This document shows, piece by piece, positions 1 to 9,120 of a stretch of 64,000 nt of DNA (its first letter is position 1; each line of letters opens with the position of its first letter). The notes below the pieces were generated by a model. The model was not told the DNA's origin. It did no database searches and saw only the letters and a list, made by a program, of their open reading frames with translations. The position numbers were made by a program, and so were the translations under genes. Location of the stretch: the NCBI RefSeq assembly GCF_020447265.1, contig NZ_JAJADR010000002.1, positions 248,001-312,000 on the forward strand, in the 5' to 3' direction. The stretch comes from Hymenobacter lucidus. GTDB taxonomy: Bacteria; Bacteroidota; Bacteroidia; Cytophagales; Hymenobacteraceae.

Positions 1-320
1 TGGTTCTTCAGATATACCGGCATGAAGAACACGGCCACGATGATGAGCACCACGGCCGCCACCCACTCGTAGGCCGCCACGGCCACGCCCACTTTGAAAC
101 CCGAGCCCGACATGCCAATGAACTGCTCGGCCGAGATATTCGAGGCAATCATACTCGCCCCAATGGCCCACCACGTGAGCGAGCCTTCGGCCAGAAAGTA
201 GTCTTTGGTGCTTTGCTCGGCCTTTTGCTTGCTCTTGTAGATGTAAAAACCGTAGGCCGAAACCCCGATCAGGTACACGAAAAAGACCAGCAGATCGAGC
301 GTAGTAAGGTTATTACGCAT
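1..320 (-). CDS. Sodium:solute symporter (SSS family), N-terminal part
   Basis: Reading leftward from the ATG at 318-320, about 106 codons run off the left edge of the window. The translation has a first membrane helix (LDLLVFFVYLIGVSAYGFYI), a charged loop with KSKQKAEQSTKDYFLAEGSL, and a second helix with WWAIGASMIASNISAEQFIG. These are hallmarks of the sodium:solute symporter family, especially the sugar-transporting SglT-like branch. It is the last gene seen in the galM-araB-araD-araA direction, so it is probably the inner-membrane importer of L-arabinose; the substrate is inferred from context only. A repeat element separates it from araA and no operator-like dyad precedes it, so read-through from araA is likely. 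Confidence 0.85.
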   Translation of the reverse strand, partial: MRNNLTTLDLLVFFVYLIGVSAYGFYIYKSKQKAEQSTKDYFLAEGSLTWWAIGASMIASNISAEQFIGMSGSGFKVGVAVAAYEWVAAVVLIIVAVFFMPVYLKN

Positions 321-370
321 GTGGTGGGCGGGAATTTTGGAGGTGGGAGGAAGCGGGAATTGGTTGGTCG

Positions 371-505
371 TTTTTGCTGCGCTACGTTGCGCCTCACCCC
401 CGGCCCCTCTCCAAAAAGGAGAGGGGTGCCAGTCGTCCGCGCAAAACCGGTGTCCCCTTTCCTTTTCGGAGAGGGGGTCAGGGGGTAAGGCGTAGCGCAG
501 CAAAG
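371..505. repeat. Nested inverted repeat between araA and the symporter
   Basis: Outer arms (GCTGCGCTACG about 376-386 against CGTAGCGCAGC about 491-501) enclose a second pair built on CTCACCCCCGGCCCCTCTCC and its complement near 463-486. The left inner unit also folds on itself (CCCCTCTCC AAAAA GGAGAGGGG). I know this 'CCTCACCCCCGGCCCCTCTCC' word as a dispersed intergenic repeat in several bacterial phyla. It could act as a transcription attenuator or an mRNA-stabilising fold between araA and the symporter. Confidence 0.7.
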
Positions 506-510
506 AATTT

Positions 511-2001
511 TTACCGGCCGCTGAAAGCCACCTCGTTGTAGCGCAGCTCGTTTTTAAAGGTGCGCAGCTTGGTTTCGTCGTCGATGATGAGGTACTCGAT
601 GCCAGCCATTTCGGCGAAGTCTTCGAGGTACTCGGCCGTCAGGTTCTGGCTGTAGCCGGTGTGGTGGGCGCCGCCGGCCAGGATCCAGGCGGCCGCGCCT
701 ACACTCAGGCTGGGCTTCACTTTCCAGAGCACCCGGGCCACGGGCAGCTTGGGCAAGTCCTGCTCGGGCGCTACGGCTTCCACTTCGTTTACGACCAGGC
801 GGAAACGGTGGCCGAGGTCCACGATGGTGGCATTCAGGGCCGGGCCGGCGGGGCAGTTGAACACCAGGCGGGCCGGGTCGGCCTTGCCGCCGATGCCCAG
901 CGGATGCACTTCTACCCGGGCTTTGCCCTCGGCAATGCTGGGGCAGATTTCGAGCATGTGGGAGCCCAGTACCTGCTCGTTGCCGGGCTGGAAGTGGTAG
1001 GTGTAGTCTTCCATAAAGGAGTTGCCGCCGGGCAGGCCCGCGCCCATCACCTTCATGGCCCGCACCAGGGCCGAGGTTTTCCAGTCGCCCTCGCCGCCGA
1101 AGCCGTAGCCCTCGGCCATCAGGCGCTGGGTAGCAATGCCGGGCAGCTGGGCCATGCCGTGCAAATCCTCAAAAGTATCGGTGAAGCCGATGGCCTTCGT
1201 GTCCTGCAAAAACTGGCGCATCCCAACTTCAATCTTGGCTGCCTCACGCAACGATTCGCGCTGCGCCCCGCCTTCCTTCAGGGAGTCAGCCAGCTCGTAT
1301 TCCTGCTCGTAGGTGGCCAGCAACGCGTTTACCTGCTCGTCGGTGGCGGCGTTTATCACGGCTACCAAATCTCCGATGCCATAGGTATTTACCGAGTAGC
1401 CAAACTTGAGCTCGGCCTCTACTTTGTCGCCTTCCGTCACGGCCACGTAGCGCATATTGTCGCCGAAGCGCACGATACGGGCACCTTGCCAGTCGGCCCA
1501 GGCGCAGGCCGCGCGGGCCCAGATGCTGAGCCGCTCGTGCACATCGGCACTCTGCCAGTGGCCGACTACGACTTTACGCTTCAGCTTTAAGCGGGCCCCG
1601 ATGAAGCCAAACTCCCGGTCGCCGTGCGCCGACTGGTTGGTGTTCATGAAGTCCATGTCGATGTCGCCCCAGGGAATGTCGCGGTTGAACTGGGTATGCA
1701 GGTGGGCCAGGGGCTTCTGCAGAATCTTCAGGCCGTTGATCCACATTTTGGCCGGCGAGAAGGTGTGCATCCAGGCAATCAGGCCCACGCAATTAGCGGT
1801 GGTATTGGCCTCCTGAACTAGCTTGGTAATGGCCTCGGGGCCGGTCAGCACCTCTTTATAAACGATTTTAATCGGCAGCGCCGAGCCCAGGGCCTCGGCA
1901 ATCTGCTGGGAGTGCTGGGCTACCTGCTCCAGTGTTTCGGGGCCGTAAAGGTGCTGGCTGCCGGTGATAAACCAGGCTTCGTAGGTGGAAATGTCTAGCA
2001 T
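511..2001 (-). CDS. araA: L-arabinose isomerase
   Basis: The enzyme converts L-arabinose to L-ribulose in the cytoplasm, the first catabolic step. The chosen start at 2001 ([20 protein letters not shown]) gives 496 residues, the normal size for AraA; an in-frame ATG ten codons upstream exists but adds residues with no family resemblance. Diagnostic segments include [43 protein letters not shown] and the late histidine motif [10 protein letters not shown], which carry the metal-binding Glu/His residues of the family. It lies 137 bp downstream of araD in the same direction. A degraded copy of the locus dyad sits just upstream of its start, so it may have its own control as well as read-through from araBD. 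Confidence 0.97.
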   Translation of the reverse strand: MLDISTYEAWFITGSQHLYGPETLEQVAQHSQQIAEALGSALPIKIVYKEVLTGPEAITKLVQEANTTANCVGLIAWMHTFSPAKMWINGLKILQKPLAHLHTQFNRDIPWGDIDMDFMNTNQSAHGDREFGFIGARLKLKRKVVVGHWQSADVHERLSIWARAACAWADWQGARIVRFGDNMRYVAVTEGDKVEAELKFGYSVNTYGIGDLVAVINAATDEQVNALLATYEQEYELADSLKEGGAQRESLREAAKIEVGMRQFLQDTKAIGFTDTFEDLHGMAQLPGIATQRLMAEGYGFGGEGDWKTSALVRAMKVMGAGLPGGNSFMEDYTYHFQPGNEQVLGSHMLEICPSIAEGKARVEVHPLGIGGKADPARLVFNCPAGPALNATIVDLGHRFRLVVNEVEAVAPEQDLPKLPVARVLWKVKPSLSVGAAAWILAGGAHHTGYSQNLTAEYLEDFAEMAGIEYLIIDDETKLRTFKNELRYNEVAFSGR

Positions 2002-2028
2002 GGGTGAAATGAGTCGGGTGAAGAGCAA

Positions 2029-2044
2029 CACAAACGATAATGTG
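2029..2044. promoter_or_regulatory. Degenerate operator-like dyad upstream of araA
   Basis: CACAAACGATAATGTG lies about 28 bp upstream of the araA ATG. Its first ten bases are identical to one strand of the perfect-length dyads at 6108, 13862 and 13890 (CACAAACGATTGTG); the second half is degraded by a 2-bp insertion. It may be a weak operator or a half-site of the same regulator. Confidence 0.4.
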
Positions 2045-2138
2045 CGGGCAGCTCCGGACCGGCGGGTGGTAAGCGTTAGGGAATTCGTGAAATTGGTAAA
2101 GGCGCAGCAGCCTGTTGCAGCAGGCCGCCGCGCGGGTT

Positions 2139-2840
2139 TTAGCTCTGGCCGTAGTAAGAGTGGATGCCGTGTTTACGCTCGTAGTGCTTCCGGATCAGGG
2201 CGTCTTTGAGGCGGGGTACGTCGGGGCGTAGGGTGCAGCTGAGGTAGGCCATGCGGGCCACTTCTTCGAGCACCGCGCTGTGGTACACGGCTTTGTCCAC
2301 GGTTTTGCCCCAGGTAAAGGGCGCGTGGTTGCTGAGCAGCACCATTTCCACTTCCTCGGGCGAGAGGCCGCGGCGCTGAAACTCGTTGATGATCTGCCAG
2401 CCGGTCTGGTGCTCGTAGTCGCCGGCAATCATCTGGTCGTCCATCGGTGGCGCGCACGGGATGTCGGCTGTGAGGTGGTCGGCGTGGGTAGTGCCCAGTA
2501 TCGGAATGTCGAGCTGAGCCTGGGCCCAGGCCGTGGCGTAGGTGCTATGGGTGTGCACGATGCCCCCGATATGCTCCCAGTGTGCATACAGCACGGCGTG
2601 GGTTTTGGTATCCGACGAAGGCCGCTTCTCCCCTTCCACCGTCTTGCCCGAGAAGTCGACAATGACGATGTCCTCGGGCCGGAGTGTGGCGTAGGCCACC
2701 CCGCTGGGCTTGATGGCAAAGACGCGGTTCTGCCGGTCTACTACGCTGGCATTGCCGAAGGTAAAGAGCACCAGCCCGAGTTGGGGCAGCTGCATATTGG
2801 CCTCGTAGCAGGCCTGTTTAAGTTCTTGATACTGGCTCAT
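2139..2840 (-). CDS. araD: L-ribulose-5-phosphate 4-epimerase
   Basis: AraD interconverts L-ribulose 5-phosphate and D-xylulose 5-phosphate and delivers arabinose carbon to the pentose phosphate pathway. The 233-residue length is typical of the class II aldolase/epimerase family. Visible motifs are the phosphate-binding [19 protein letters not shown] near residues 30-48, the zinc-ligand segment [11 protein letters not shown], the TTHADHL segment that follows, and a late metal/active-site region around [11 protein letters not shown]. Its ATG overlaps the end of araB by four bases, so translation of the two is probably coupled. It is the middle gene of araB-araD-araA. Confidence 0.96.
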   Translation of the reverse strand: MSQYQELKQACYEANMQLPQLGLVLFTFGNASVVDRQNRVFAIKPSGVAYATLRPEDIVIVDFSGKTVEGEKRPSSDTKTHAVLYAHWEHIGGIVHTHSTYATAWAQAQLDIPILGTTHADHLTADIPCAPPMDDQMIAGDYEHQTGWQIINEFQRRGLSPEEVEMVLLSNHAPFTWGKTVDKAVYHSAVLEEVARMAYLSCTLRPDVPRLKDALIRKHYERKHGIHSYYGQS

Positions 2841-4558
2841 GCGTGGCTTACCAATTCGGTTTCGGCTACTTCGCCGCCGCGCAACTCGGTGGCCTGTTCT
2901 ACATACTGCCCAAAGGCCTGATATTGCTCGTAGCGGCGCTGGTAGTCGGCCACGCGGGCCGGGTTGGGCTCGTAGGTTTCGGCAAAGCCGTTGCCCATAG
3001 CCTTTTGGGCCGTTACTACATCAGCATGAATGCCGGCGGCCACAGCCGCGTACATGGCCGAGCCCAAGGCCGGCGCCTGGTCTGATTCGGCTACTTTAAT
3101 GGGACGGTTGAGTACGTCGGCCAGGGTTTGCATCATAAAGGCCGACTTCTTGGCCACCCCGCCCAGCCCGATTACCTGCTTGATGGGAATGCCATTCTGC
3201 TCGAAGCGCTCCACAATCTGCCGGGAGCCGTAGCAAATGGACTCCACCAGCGCCCGGAACACCTGCGGGGCCGAGGTGCCCATCGTCAGGTTCATGATGG
3301 CACCTTTCAGGGCCTGGTTGGCGTCGGGCGTGCGGCGGCCGTTCACCCAGTCGAGGGCCAGCACCTGCGACTCCTCGGGGTCGACGGCGGCGGCGGCTTT
3401 GTTGAGCTCCACCATGATATTGTCGCTCATTTCCTGGCGCAGCGCCTGTTGCTGCTCGGGGCTCAGCACTTTGGATGAAGCCAGCATCGTATTCAGCGGC
3501 CACTCCAGCATCTGCCGGAACCAGGCCAGCAAGTCACCCACGGCCGACTGCCCGGCTTCCAGCCCCAGCATGCCCGGAATCACCGAGCCATCAACCTGCC
3601 CGCAGATGCCCGGCACAAGCTTCTCGCCTACTTCGTTCATGGGGGCTACCACGATGTCGCAGGTGCTGGTGCCCATTACTTTCACCATCGAGTAGGCTTC
3701 AATTTCGCCGGCTACGGCTCCCGCGTGGGCATCGAACGAGCCCACGGCCACGACGGTTTTGGTCGTCAGGCCCAGCCGCGTGGCCCACTCTTCGGAGAGG
3801 TGGCCAGCCACTTCATCGGCGGTAAACGTTTGCTGGTAGAGGCGGCCACGCAGCAGGGTTATTTTGGGCTCCAGCTCCACCAAGAACTGCTCCAGGGGCA
3901 AGCCGCCCCAGCTTTCGTGCCACATGGCCTTATGGCCGGCAGCGCAGCGGCTGCGCTTGAAGTCGTGCAGGTCGGTGCCGGTGAGCAGCAGCGTGAGCCA
4001 GTCGCAGTGCTCCATCCAGGAGTACGCAGCCTGGGCCACCGCCTCGTCCTCGCGCGTGACGTGGATAATCTTGGCCCAGAACCATTCCGAGGAGTAAATG
4101 CCACCTTCGAATTTGGTGTAGTCTTCGCCGCCCCAGCTGCGGGCCTTCTGGTTGATTTCGGCCGCTTCGGCCAGGGCCGTGTGGTCTTTCCAGAGCACGA
4201 ACATGGCGTTGGGGTTTTCCGCGAATTCGGGCAGCAAGGCCAAAGCCACACCCTGCTCGTTCACGGGGCCGGGCGTCGAGCCAGTGGTATCCACGGCCAG
4301 GCCCACAATCTGCTCGGCCGGCACGTGGCTGGCTACTTGCCGCACGGTGGCTTCGAGGCCTTCGATATGGTCGAGCGGGTGCTGGCGAAACTGGTTTTTG
4401 GCCGCGTTGCAGTACTGCTGGGTTTTCCAGCGGGCGTAGGGATGCACGGCCTGGGCCACTTCGGCCCCGGTGCGGGCATTCACCAGCAGGGCCCGCACCG
4501 AGTCAGTGCCGTAGTCAATACCAATAACGTAAGCGTCGGTTGGGGTGGTAGTTTCCAC
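2837..4558 (-). CDS. araB: Ribulokinase
   Basis: AraB phosphorylates L-ribulose with ATP to L-ribulose 5-phosphate. The 573-residue protein is a FGGY-family carbohydrate kinase of the expected length. The N-terminus has the ATP-site start GIDYGTDSVRALLVNA, with VGLAVDTTGSTPGPVNEQG at about residues 85-103. The C-terminal FGGY domain contains VKVMGTSTCDIVVAP, PGMLGLEAGQSAVGDLLAWF and VIGLGGVAKKSAFMMQTLADV. It precedes araD with a 4-bp overlap. The 133-bp gap to galM contains a repeat element rather than an obvious operator. Confidence 0.97.
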   Translation of the reverse strand: METTTPTDAYVIGIDYGTDSVRALLVNARTGAEVAQAVHPYARWKTQQYCNAAKNQFRQHPLDHIEGLEATVRQVASHVPAEQIVGLAVDTTGSTPGPVNEQGVALALLPEFAENPNAMFVLWKDHTALAEAAEINQKARSWGGEDYTKFEGGIYSSEWFWAKIIHVTREDEAVAQAAYSWMEHCDWLTLLLTGTDLHDFKRSRCAAGHKAMWHESWGGLPLEQFLVELEPKITLLRGRLYQQTFTADEVAGHLSEEWATRLGLTTKTVVAVGSFDAHAGAVAGEIEAYSMVKVMGTSTCDIVVAPMNEVGEKLVPGICGQVDGSVIPGMLGLEAGQSAVGDLLAWFRQMLEWPLNTMLASSKVLSPEQQQALRQEMSDNIMVELNKAAAAVDPEESQVLALDWVNGRRTPDANQALKGAIMNLTMGTSAPQVFRALVESICYGSRQIVERFEQNGIPIKQVIGLGGVAKKSAFMMQTLADVLNRPIKVAESDQAPALGSAMYAAVAAGIHADVVTAQKAMGNGFAETYEPNPARVADYQRRYEQYQAFGQYVEQATELRGGEVAETELVSHA

Positions 4559-4564
4559 AGAAAA

Positions 4565-4690
4565 GCGGTGAGTTAGTAAAATGGTGAGTTAGTGAGTTAA
4601 TGATTTAGCGACGTAAGGAGTTGTCGTTCTGATGGCGCCAATAGCTCCTATCGAACATCAAACTCACTAAGTCGCTACATCACCATTTCA
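4565..4690. repeat. Intergenic repeat element, copy A (galM-araB gap)
   Basis: The gap holds GTGAGTTAGT-rich words on the left and GTCGCTACATCACCATTTCAC on the right, with weak self-complementarity. Its reverse complement shares the blocks TTAGTGAGTTTGATG, AGAACGACAACTC and GTCGCTAAATCA, in the same order, with the gap at 19250-19370. The two are therefore members of one dispersed intergenic family in opposite orientation. No protein is encoded. Confidence 0.65.
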
Positions 4691-4691
4691 C

Positions 4692-5897
4692 TTATTTGCG
4701 CACGCCAAAGGTGTACGCCGTGGTCGACTGCAGGGTCTGGCCGGGCTGGAGCGTGGTGGTCGGGAACTTGGGCTGGTTGGGCGAGTCGGGGAAATGCTGG
4801 GTTTCCATGCAGAAGCCTGCATGCTTGCCGTATACGGTACCGCCTTTGCCCGTGAGGGTACCGTCGAGGAAGTTGCCGGTGTAGAACTGCAGGCCGGGCT
4901 CGGTGGTCGTTACTGCCATTGTGCGGCCGGTGGTGGGCTCATACACGGTAGCCGCGGCGTGCATACCAGTGGTCTGGTTCAGCAACCAATTGTGGTCGTA
5001 GCCGCCGGGCACCTGGGCAATTCGCTCCCCGATGGTGTGGGGCGCGGTAAAGTCGAAGGGGGTGCCCTTGACGGGGCGCAGTTCCCCGGTTGGAATCAGG
5101 CCGGCATCCACCACGTTGTAGCGGTCGGCCGGAATAGTTACCTGGTGGCCCAGCACGTCTTTGCTCCCGCTCAGGTTGAAGTAGGCGTGGTTGGTGAGGT
5201 TAACAGGCGTAGCCTTGTCGGTCGTGGCCGAGTAGTCGATTTTCAGCGCATCGTCGTTGGTGAGTGTGTACACGACCGTCACGTTCAGATTGCCGGGGTA
5301 GCCTTCCTCGCCGTCCTTGCTCAAGTAGATGAGTGTGAGCGTCTGCCCGTCGGCGGAAGTGCCGGGTTCGGCCTGCCACACCACCTTGTCGAAGCCCTTC
5401 TTACCACCGTGTAGGTGATTTTCGCCGTTGTTCTTAGCCAGCGTGTATTCTTTTCCGTCGAGGGTAAACTTGCCCTTAGCAATCCGGTTGCCGTAGCGGC
5501 CAATCAAGGCCCCGAAGTACGGGCCCGACTTGAGGTATTCCGGGCTCTGGTAGCCGCTCACGTTGTCGAAGCCCAGCACGATGTCGCCCAGCTGGCCATC
5601 CTTATCGGGCACGAGCAGGCTGGTGATAGTGCCGCCGTAGTTGGTGATGCTCACTTTCAGGCCGTGGGCGTTGGTAAGAGTGTAGAGCTGCACCTCGGTG
5701 CCATCGGTGGTTTTGCCAAACGAGGCCCCCACCGGAGCAGCACCAGGAGCGGCCGTCTGCGTCGAGTCGGCTGTGGCGGCCGAAGTGGTGGCAGCCTGTT
5801 CCGTTGGGGCCGACTGATTGCAGCTGGCCAGGGCCAGGAAGCCGGCCAAGCCCAGCAGGCGGCTGGTCAGCAAGGCAGGACGATAAGAATGTAGCAT
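4692..5897 (-). CDS. galM: Aldose 1-epimerase (mutarotase), lipoprotein
   Basis: Aldose 1-epimerase interconverts alpha and beta anomers of free sugars, here presumably arabinose released from arabinan. I start at 5897 because this ATG opens a lipoprotein signal (LLGLAGFLALASC, Cys26). The longer reading from 6023 adds 42 residues that destroy the signal. The 401-residue protein has the family motifs ENHLHGGKKGFDKVVW and VNLTNHAYFNLSG (catalytic and binding His) and the late catalytic-Glu region FCMETQHFPDSPNQP. The lipid anchor and low-complexity A/T/S linker place it in the periplasm. It starts the galM-araBDA-symporter block and has a dyad operator about 215 bp upstream. Confidence 0.95.
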   Translation of the reverse strand: MLHSYRPALLTSRLLGLAGFLALASCNQSAPTEQAATTSAATADSTQTAAPGAAPVGASFGKTTDGTEVQLYTLTNAHGLKVSITNYGGTITSLLVPDKDGQLGDIVLGFDNVSGYQSPEYLKSGPYFGALIGRYGNRIAKGKFTLDGKEYTLAKNNGENHLHGGKKGFDKVVWQAEPGTSADGQTLTLIYLSKDGEEGYPGNLNVTVVYTLTNDDALKIDYSATTDKATPVNLTNHAYFNLSGSKDVLGHQVTIPADRYNVVDAGLIPTGELRPVKGTPFDFTAPHTIGERIAQVPGGYDHNWLLNQTTGMHAAATVYEPTTGRTMAVTTTEPGLQFYTGNFLDGTLTGKGGTVYGKHAGFCMETQHFPDSPNQPKFPTTTLQPGQTLQSTTAYTFGVRK

Positions 5898-6107
5898 GGC
5901 GAAGGAGGTGAGAATTTGGGGAAGCAGCGGAACGGAGACTTGTAAGCGGCAGCACACAACTACAGACAATAGATTGTGTAACTCAGCAATATCTTTATTT
6001 TTCTGTAATTCAGGCTGTTGCATGTTACCTCCCGAATACGTTACTGGTTTTCGGAGCAGCTATGCCGACTGAACTGGTGTGTAAAGTAAAAAAAGCTTTT
6101 GAATTTG

Positions 6108-6121
6108 CACAATCGTTTGTG
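6108..6121. promoter_or_regulatory. Putative sugar-regulon operator upstream of galM
   Basis: CACAATCGTTTGTG is identical to both sites upstream of susC. The arms CACAATC and CACAAAC are complementary with one mismatch and meet at a central CpG, a layout typical of LacI-type operators. A weaker relative (GACAATAGATTGTG, 5965-5978) lies closer to galM. I infer that the galM-araBDA transcript starts in this gap and is controlled together with the susCD transcript. No regulator gene of this type lies in the window. Confidence 0.6.
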
Positions 6122-6186
6122 TAGATTATTTACAAAAAAGAGGTGGAGCAGCCCCAAAATCGGCTTCTCCACCTCCCAATTGCGCT

Positions 6187-7899
6187 TTATTGAATCACCA
6201 ACTTTTGTGTAGCGGTGCCAGTCTTCCGGCTCACCCGCACTAGGTACACACCCGGCTTCAGGGCCGCTTCTACTGCCAGCGTGGTGAGCTGCCGGCCGAA
6301 CTCCTGCCGGTGCACTTGCTGCCCGCGCACGTCGTACACCTCCACCAGCGTGGCTTCGGCAGCGGGCGGGCCGCCCAGCGCTACCGTGAAGCCGGCCCGC
6401 GTAGCTGGCACCGGGTACACGCTCACACCAGTCAGTTTGCTGCCGGCCGTAGTGGCCAACACGCCGTTGATGGTGAGCAGCCAGTGCTGGCAGGCGCAGC
6501 CGTTGTAGTCCCACAAGCCCAGCTGCTGCCCGGCCGTGGCCGAGTTGTTGGGCACCTCCACTACCCTATTGCCATTGGCTGAAGCCAGCACCAGGCTGCC
6601 ATCATTGGCCCGGTCGATGCGGAATTTCTGGCAACTCGTGCCGCTGTAAGCACCCAGTTGCAATCGGGCACCGGCCGCGGCCGAGCAGCCCGCCACATCA
6701 GCGGCCAGGCCACCCAGGGCGTTGGTAATCTTGTATTCGCCGTTGCCTAGGGCCGTAACGTCCCAGCGCTGGCAGTCGAGGCCGGCGGGGGTGCCCTGTG
6801 CTATCATCTGGCCCGCCACGCCGGTGCAGCCCCAGGCATCCCACACGAGGTTACTGCTCTGACTCTTGATTTCGTAGCGGCCCGGCGTCACCCAGTCGCG
6901 GCTGACGACGGGCCAGCCGGTGGCGTTCCATGTCAGCTTAGCCAAGCCCAATTTAGGCGCGCCATTATCGTCGCTATCATAATAATGGTGGGAAAAATAG
7001 CTTACGCCACCTTCTTCGTAAATTCCTGTGTGGCCTGGTCCTACGAAGCGGCCCGATACATTCAGCAGAACTGTACCCCCATTGTTGTTCAGATTTACTC
7101 CATTCTGATCCAGAAACGGCCCGCTGGGCGACGTCGACCGGCCTACTTGGATATAGTAAGAACTGTTGACGCCCTGGCAACATGCACCACGGTTGATAAA
7201 CAGATAGTAGAAGCTGCCATGTTTAGTTAGATAAGCAGCTTCCACCCCACCGTTAGCGACGGTGTAGCCGGTAGTATTCAGGGGCTTGCCGGTGGCTGTA
7301 TTGAGTTGCAGCATGCGGATACCACCAAAAAAGGAGCCGTAAGTAAACCATACATCGCTGTTAGTGTCCTTGAATACGGCCGGGTCAATGGCATTGGTAC
7401 TGCTGCTGGCGTTGGAGGATATTACCTCCCCCTCGTCGACCCAGCGATAACTCGGGCTGGTCGGGTCCAGCGTGAGGTTGGTAGCCAGCCCGATGGCCGA
7501 TACCTTGGAGCCGAACGTGGAGCAGGAATAGTAGAGGTAATACTTGCCATTCATGAAAATACACTCCGGCGCCCAGAAGTTGCCCGCGAAGCCGGGCACT
7601 TTGGTGTTGATCCAGCTGGGAATAGCATTGTTGGCAAATACCGGCTGTGGCCCGGCCGTCCAGTTAATAAGGTCGGTGGAATACATGCTGTAGATGCCCT
7701 GGCCGGTGCCGAAAATCCAGTACTTATTACCTTCTTTCACAATAGTGGAAGGGTCGTGGATGCCGGTTTGGCCCTGCAGAGCGTAGGTACCGGTGCTGGT
7801 CAGCGCCCAGAGCAGCAGCGCCAAAAACACAATCCGGCGCGGCCTGTTTGGAGCAGCCAGCCAGGCAGAGCGGGAAGTAAGCAGTAGAGAGAAAAACAT
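6187..7899 (-). CDS. Secreted GH43 arabinan endo-1,5-alpha-L-arabinosidase with ricin-type module and T9SS sorting domain
   Basis: The 570-residue protein starts with a signal peptide (about 1-41) and a five-bladed GH43 domain (about 43-330). The expected acidic residues are in GIHDPSTI (base), TNAIDPAVF (pKa modulator) and GGVEAAYL (acid). A ricin-type beta-trefoil with repeated QxW-like segments (CQRWDV, CQKFRI, CQHWLL) spans about 340-485. The last 80 residues (VSVYPVPATRAGFTVAL to KLVIQ) match a type IX secretion C-terminal sorting domain, so it should be exported to the cell surface or medium. It would cut the arabinan backbone outside the cell. It is the last gene of the susC-susD-GH43-GH43 run. 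Confidence 0.93.
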   Translation of the reverse strand: MFFSLLLTSRSAWLAAPNRPRRIVFLALLLWALTSTGTYALQGQTGIHDPSTIVKEGNKYWIFGTGQGIYSMYSTDLINWTAGPQPVFANNAIPSWINTKVPGFAGNFWAPECIFMNGKYYLYYSCSTFGSKVSAIGLATNLTLDPTSPSYRWVDEGEVISSNASSSTNAIDPAVFKDTNSDVWFTYGSFFGGIRMLQLNTATGKPLNTTGYTVANGGVEAAYLTKHGSFYYLFINRGACCQGVNSSYYIQVGRSTSPSGPFLDQNGVNLNNNGGTVLLNVSGRFVGPGHTGIYEEGGVSYFSHHYYDSDDNGAPKLGLAKLTWNATGWPVVSRDWVTPGRYEIKSQSSNLVWDAWGCTGVAGQMIAQGTPAGLDCQRWDVTALGNGEYKITNALGGLAADVAGCSAAAGARLQLGAYSGTSCQKFRIDRANDGSLVLASANGNRVVEVPNNSATAGQQLGLWDYNGCACQHWLLTINGVLATTAGSKLTGVSVYPVPATRAGFTVALGGPPAAEATLVEVYDVRGQQVHRQEFGRQLTTLAVEAALKPGVYLVRVSRKTGTATQKLVIQ

Positions 7900-7945
7900 G
7901 GGTATTAGAGATTAGCAGTGAAGGGATTCCAGCACCGAGGGCTAA

Positions 7946-9019
7946 CTATTCGCCGCTGGGCTTGGTAAGCGGAGTATTAATAGCTACCGGCACGCCGAAG
8001 TTGGGAGTGCCATCGGCGTTCCAGGCAAACTTCTGCATGCGTGGGTTGCGCTTCTCCACGCAACCCTCGTTAGGGTTAGAGTTGGCGTGGTACAGAATCC
8101 AATCCTCTTTACCGTTCTTCGACTTGAAAAAGGAGTTGTGGCCGGTAGCATAGGCCCGGCCAGCGGGGTTTTGGGAGAAAACCGGTTGGGCCGACTTGGT
8201 CCAGGAAGCCGGTAGCATGGGGTCGGCGGTGTTGCTGGCCGTAAGCAAGCCCAGCGAGTACTGGTCGGCACCGCAGAAGCTGGCCGAGTACACCAAAAAG
8301 GTTTTGCCGTCGTGCTTAAGGATTTCGGGACCTTCGTTTACAAAGGGCGGGCCCACATTTTCCCAGCTGTATTCAGGGTGGGAAAGTTCTGTGCGCGGGC
8401 CAGTCAGCGTCCAGGGGTTACTCATTCGCGAGATATAGAGGCGCTGCACAGCATCCACTCCATTGTGACCCGACCAGATGAAGTAGCGGTTGCCGTTCTG
8501 CTCCAGCACGGTGCCGTCGATGGCCCAGTAGTCGGCCGCGGCACTAAACAAACGGCCTTTATCCACCCACGTGCCCGTGGTAGGGTCGGCGGCTTCATTT
8601 TCCAGCACCCAGGTGCGCTGCCGGCCTAAATCGGTACCAGCCGGGCCGGCCGAGTAGTAGATATACCACTTGCCGTCCAGGAAGTAAAGCTCCGGCGCCC
8701 AGAGGTTTCCCGAGGCATTACCCGCCGCTGGCGGCTGCCATACTACCTTGCTGGGAGCCGTGCGCAGGTCCGACATTTTCTCCGTCTTCCAGATTACCAG
8801 CCGGTCGTTGAGCGTGTGCATATAGTAGTAGAATCCGTCTTTCTGGTATACCCACGGGTCCGGTCCGGAGTTCATCAGCGGGTTCTGAAAGGTGGTGGCC
8901 GTGGTAGTGGGCGGTACTACCGGTGGCACGAAAGGCGCGGTCTTGCTTTTCTGGCAGGCGGTGCCGGCCAGCAGCAGCCAGAGCAGTGGCCCATACGCCA
9001 CGTGGGAAACTATTTTCAT
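7946..9019 (-). CDS. GH43 family glycosidase, lipoprotein (probable alpha-L-arabinofuranosidase)
   Basis: The 357-residue protein has a lipobox LLLAGTAC (Cys22), a proline/threonine linker and one GH43 domain. The catalytic base region is NSGPDPWVYQ (Asp54), the pKa-modulating Asp lies in WAIDGTVL, and the acid Glu in NEGPEIL. Substrate-binding WAPELYFLDGKWYIYYS is also typical. It lacks the ricin and sorting domains of its neighbour, so it is probably periplasmic or surface-anchored and trims oligosaccharides brought in by SusCD. Debranching arabinofuranosidase activity is inferred from the family and the L-arabinose genes next door; a xylosidase role cannot be excluded. Confidence 0.9.
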   Translation of the reverse strand: MKIVSHVAYGPLLWLLLAGTACQKSKTAPFVPPVVPPTTTATTFQNPLMNSGPDPWVYQKDGFYYYMHTLNDRLVIWKTEKMSDLRTAPSKVVWQPPAAGNASGNLWAPELYFLDGKWYIYYSAGPAGTDLGRQRTWVLENEAADPTTGTWVDKGRLFSAAADYWAIDGTVLEQNGNRYFIWSGHNGVDAVQRLYISRMSNPWTLTGPRTELSHPEYSWENVGPPFVNEGPEILKHDGKTFLVYSASFCGADQYSLGLLTASNTADPMLPASWTKSAQPVFSQNPAGRAYATGHNSFFKSKNGKEDWILYHANSNPNEGCVEKRNPRMQKFAWNADGTPNFGVPVAINTPLTKPSGE

Positions 9020-9065
9020 GGGTGGGAACAGAGGCGCGGGTGGGAAGGAAAGGCGTTGAAGACCA

Positions 9066-9098
9066 AACAGCCGCTCTGGCGGGGCCGGAACGGCTGTT
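9066..9098 (-). promoter_or_regulatory. Intercistronic hairpin after susD
   Basis: AACAGCCG and CGGCTGTT form an 8-bp stem 23 bases past the susD stop and before the GH43 start. No T-run follows, so it is more likely an mRNA-stabilising or attenuating fold than a full terminator. It could keep susCD transcript above that of the enzymes. Confidence 0.4.
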
Positions 9099-9120
9099 GG
9101 CGGATTAACACGAACAGAGC

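Noticed and set aside
661..1590. 309-codon plus-strand ORF opposite araA
   Set aside because: Antisense shadow of a clear AraA gene in a GC-rich genome; composition rich in Gly/His/Gln and no family features.
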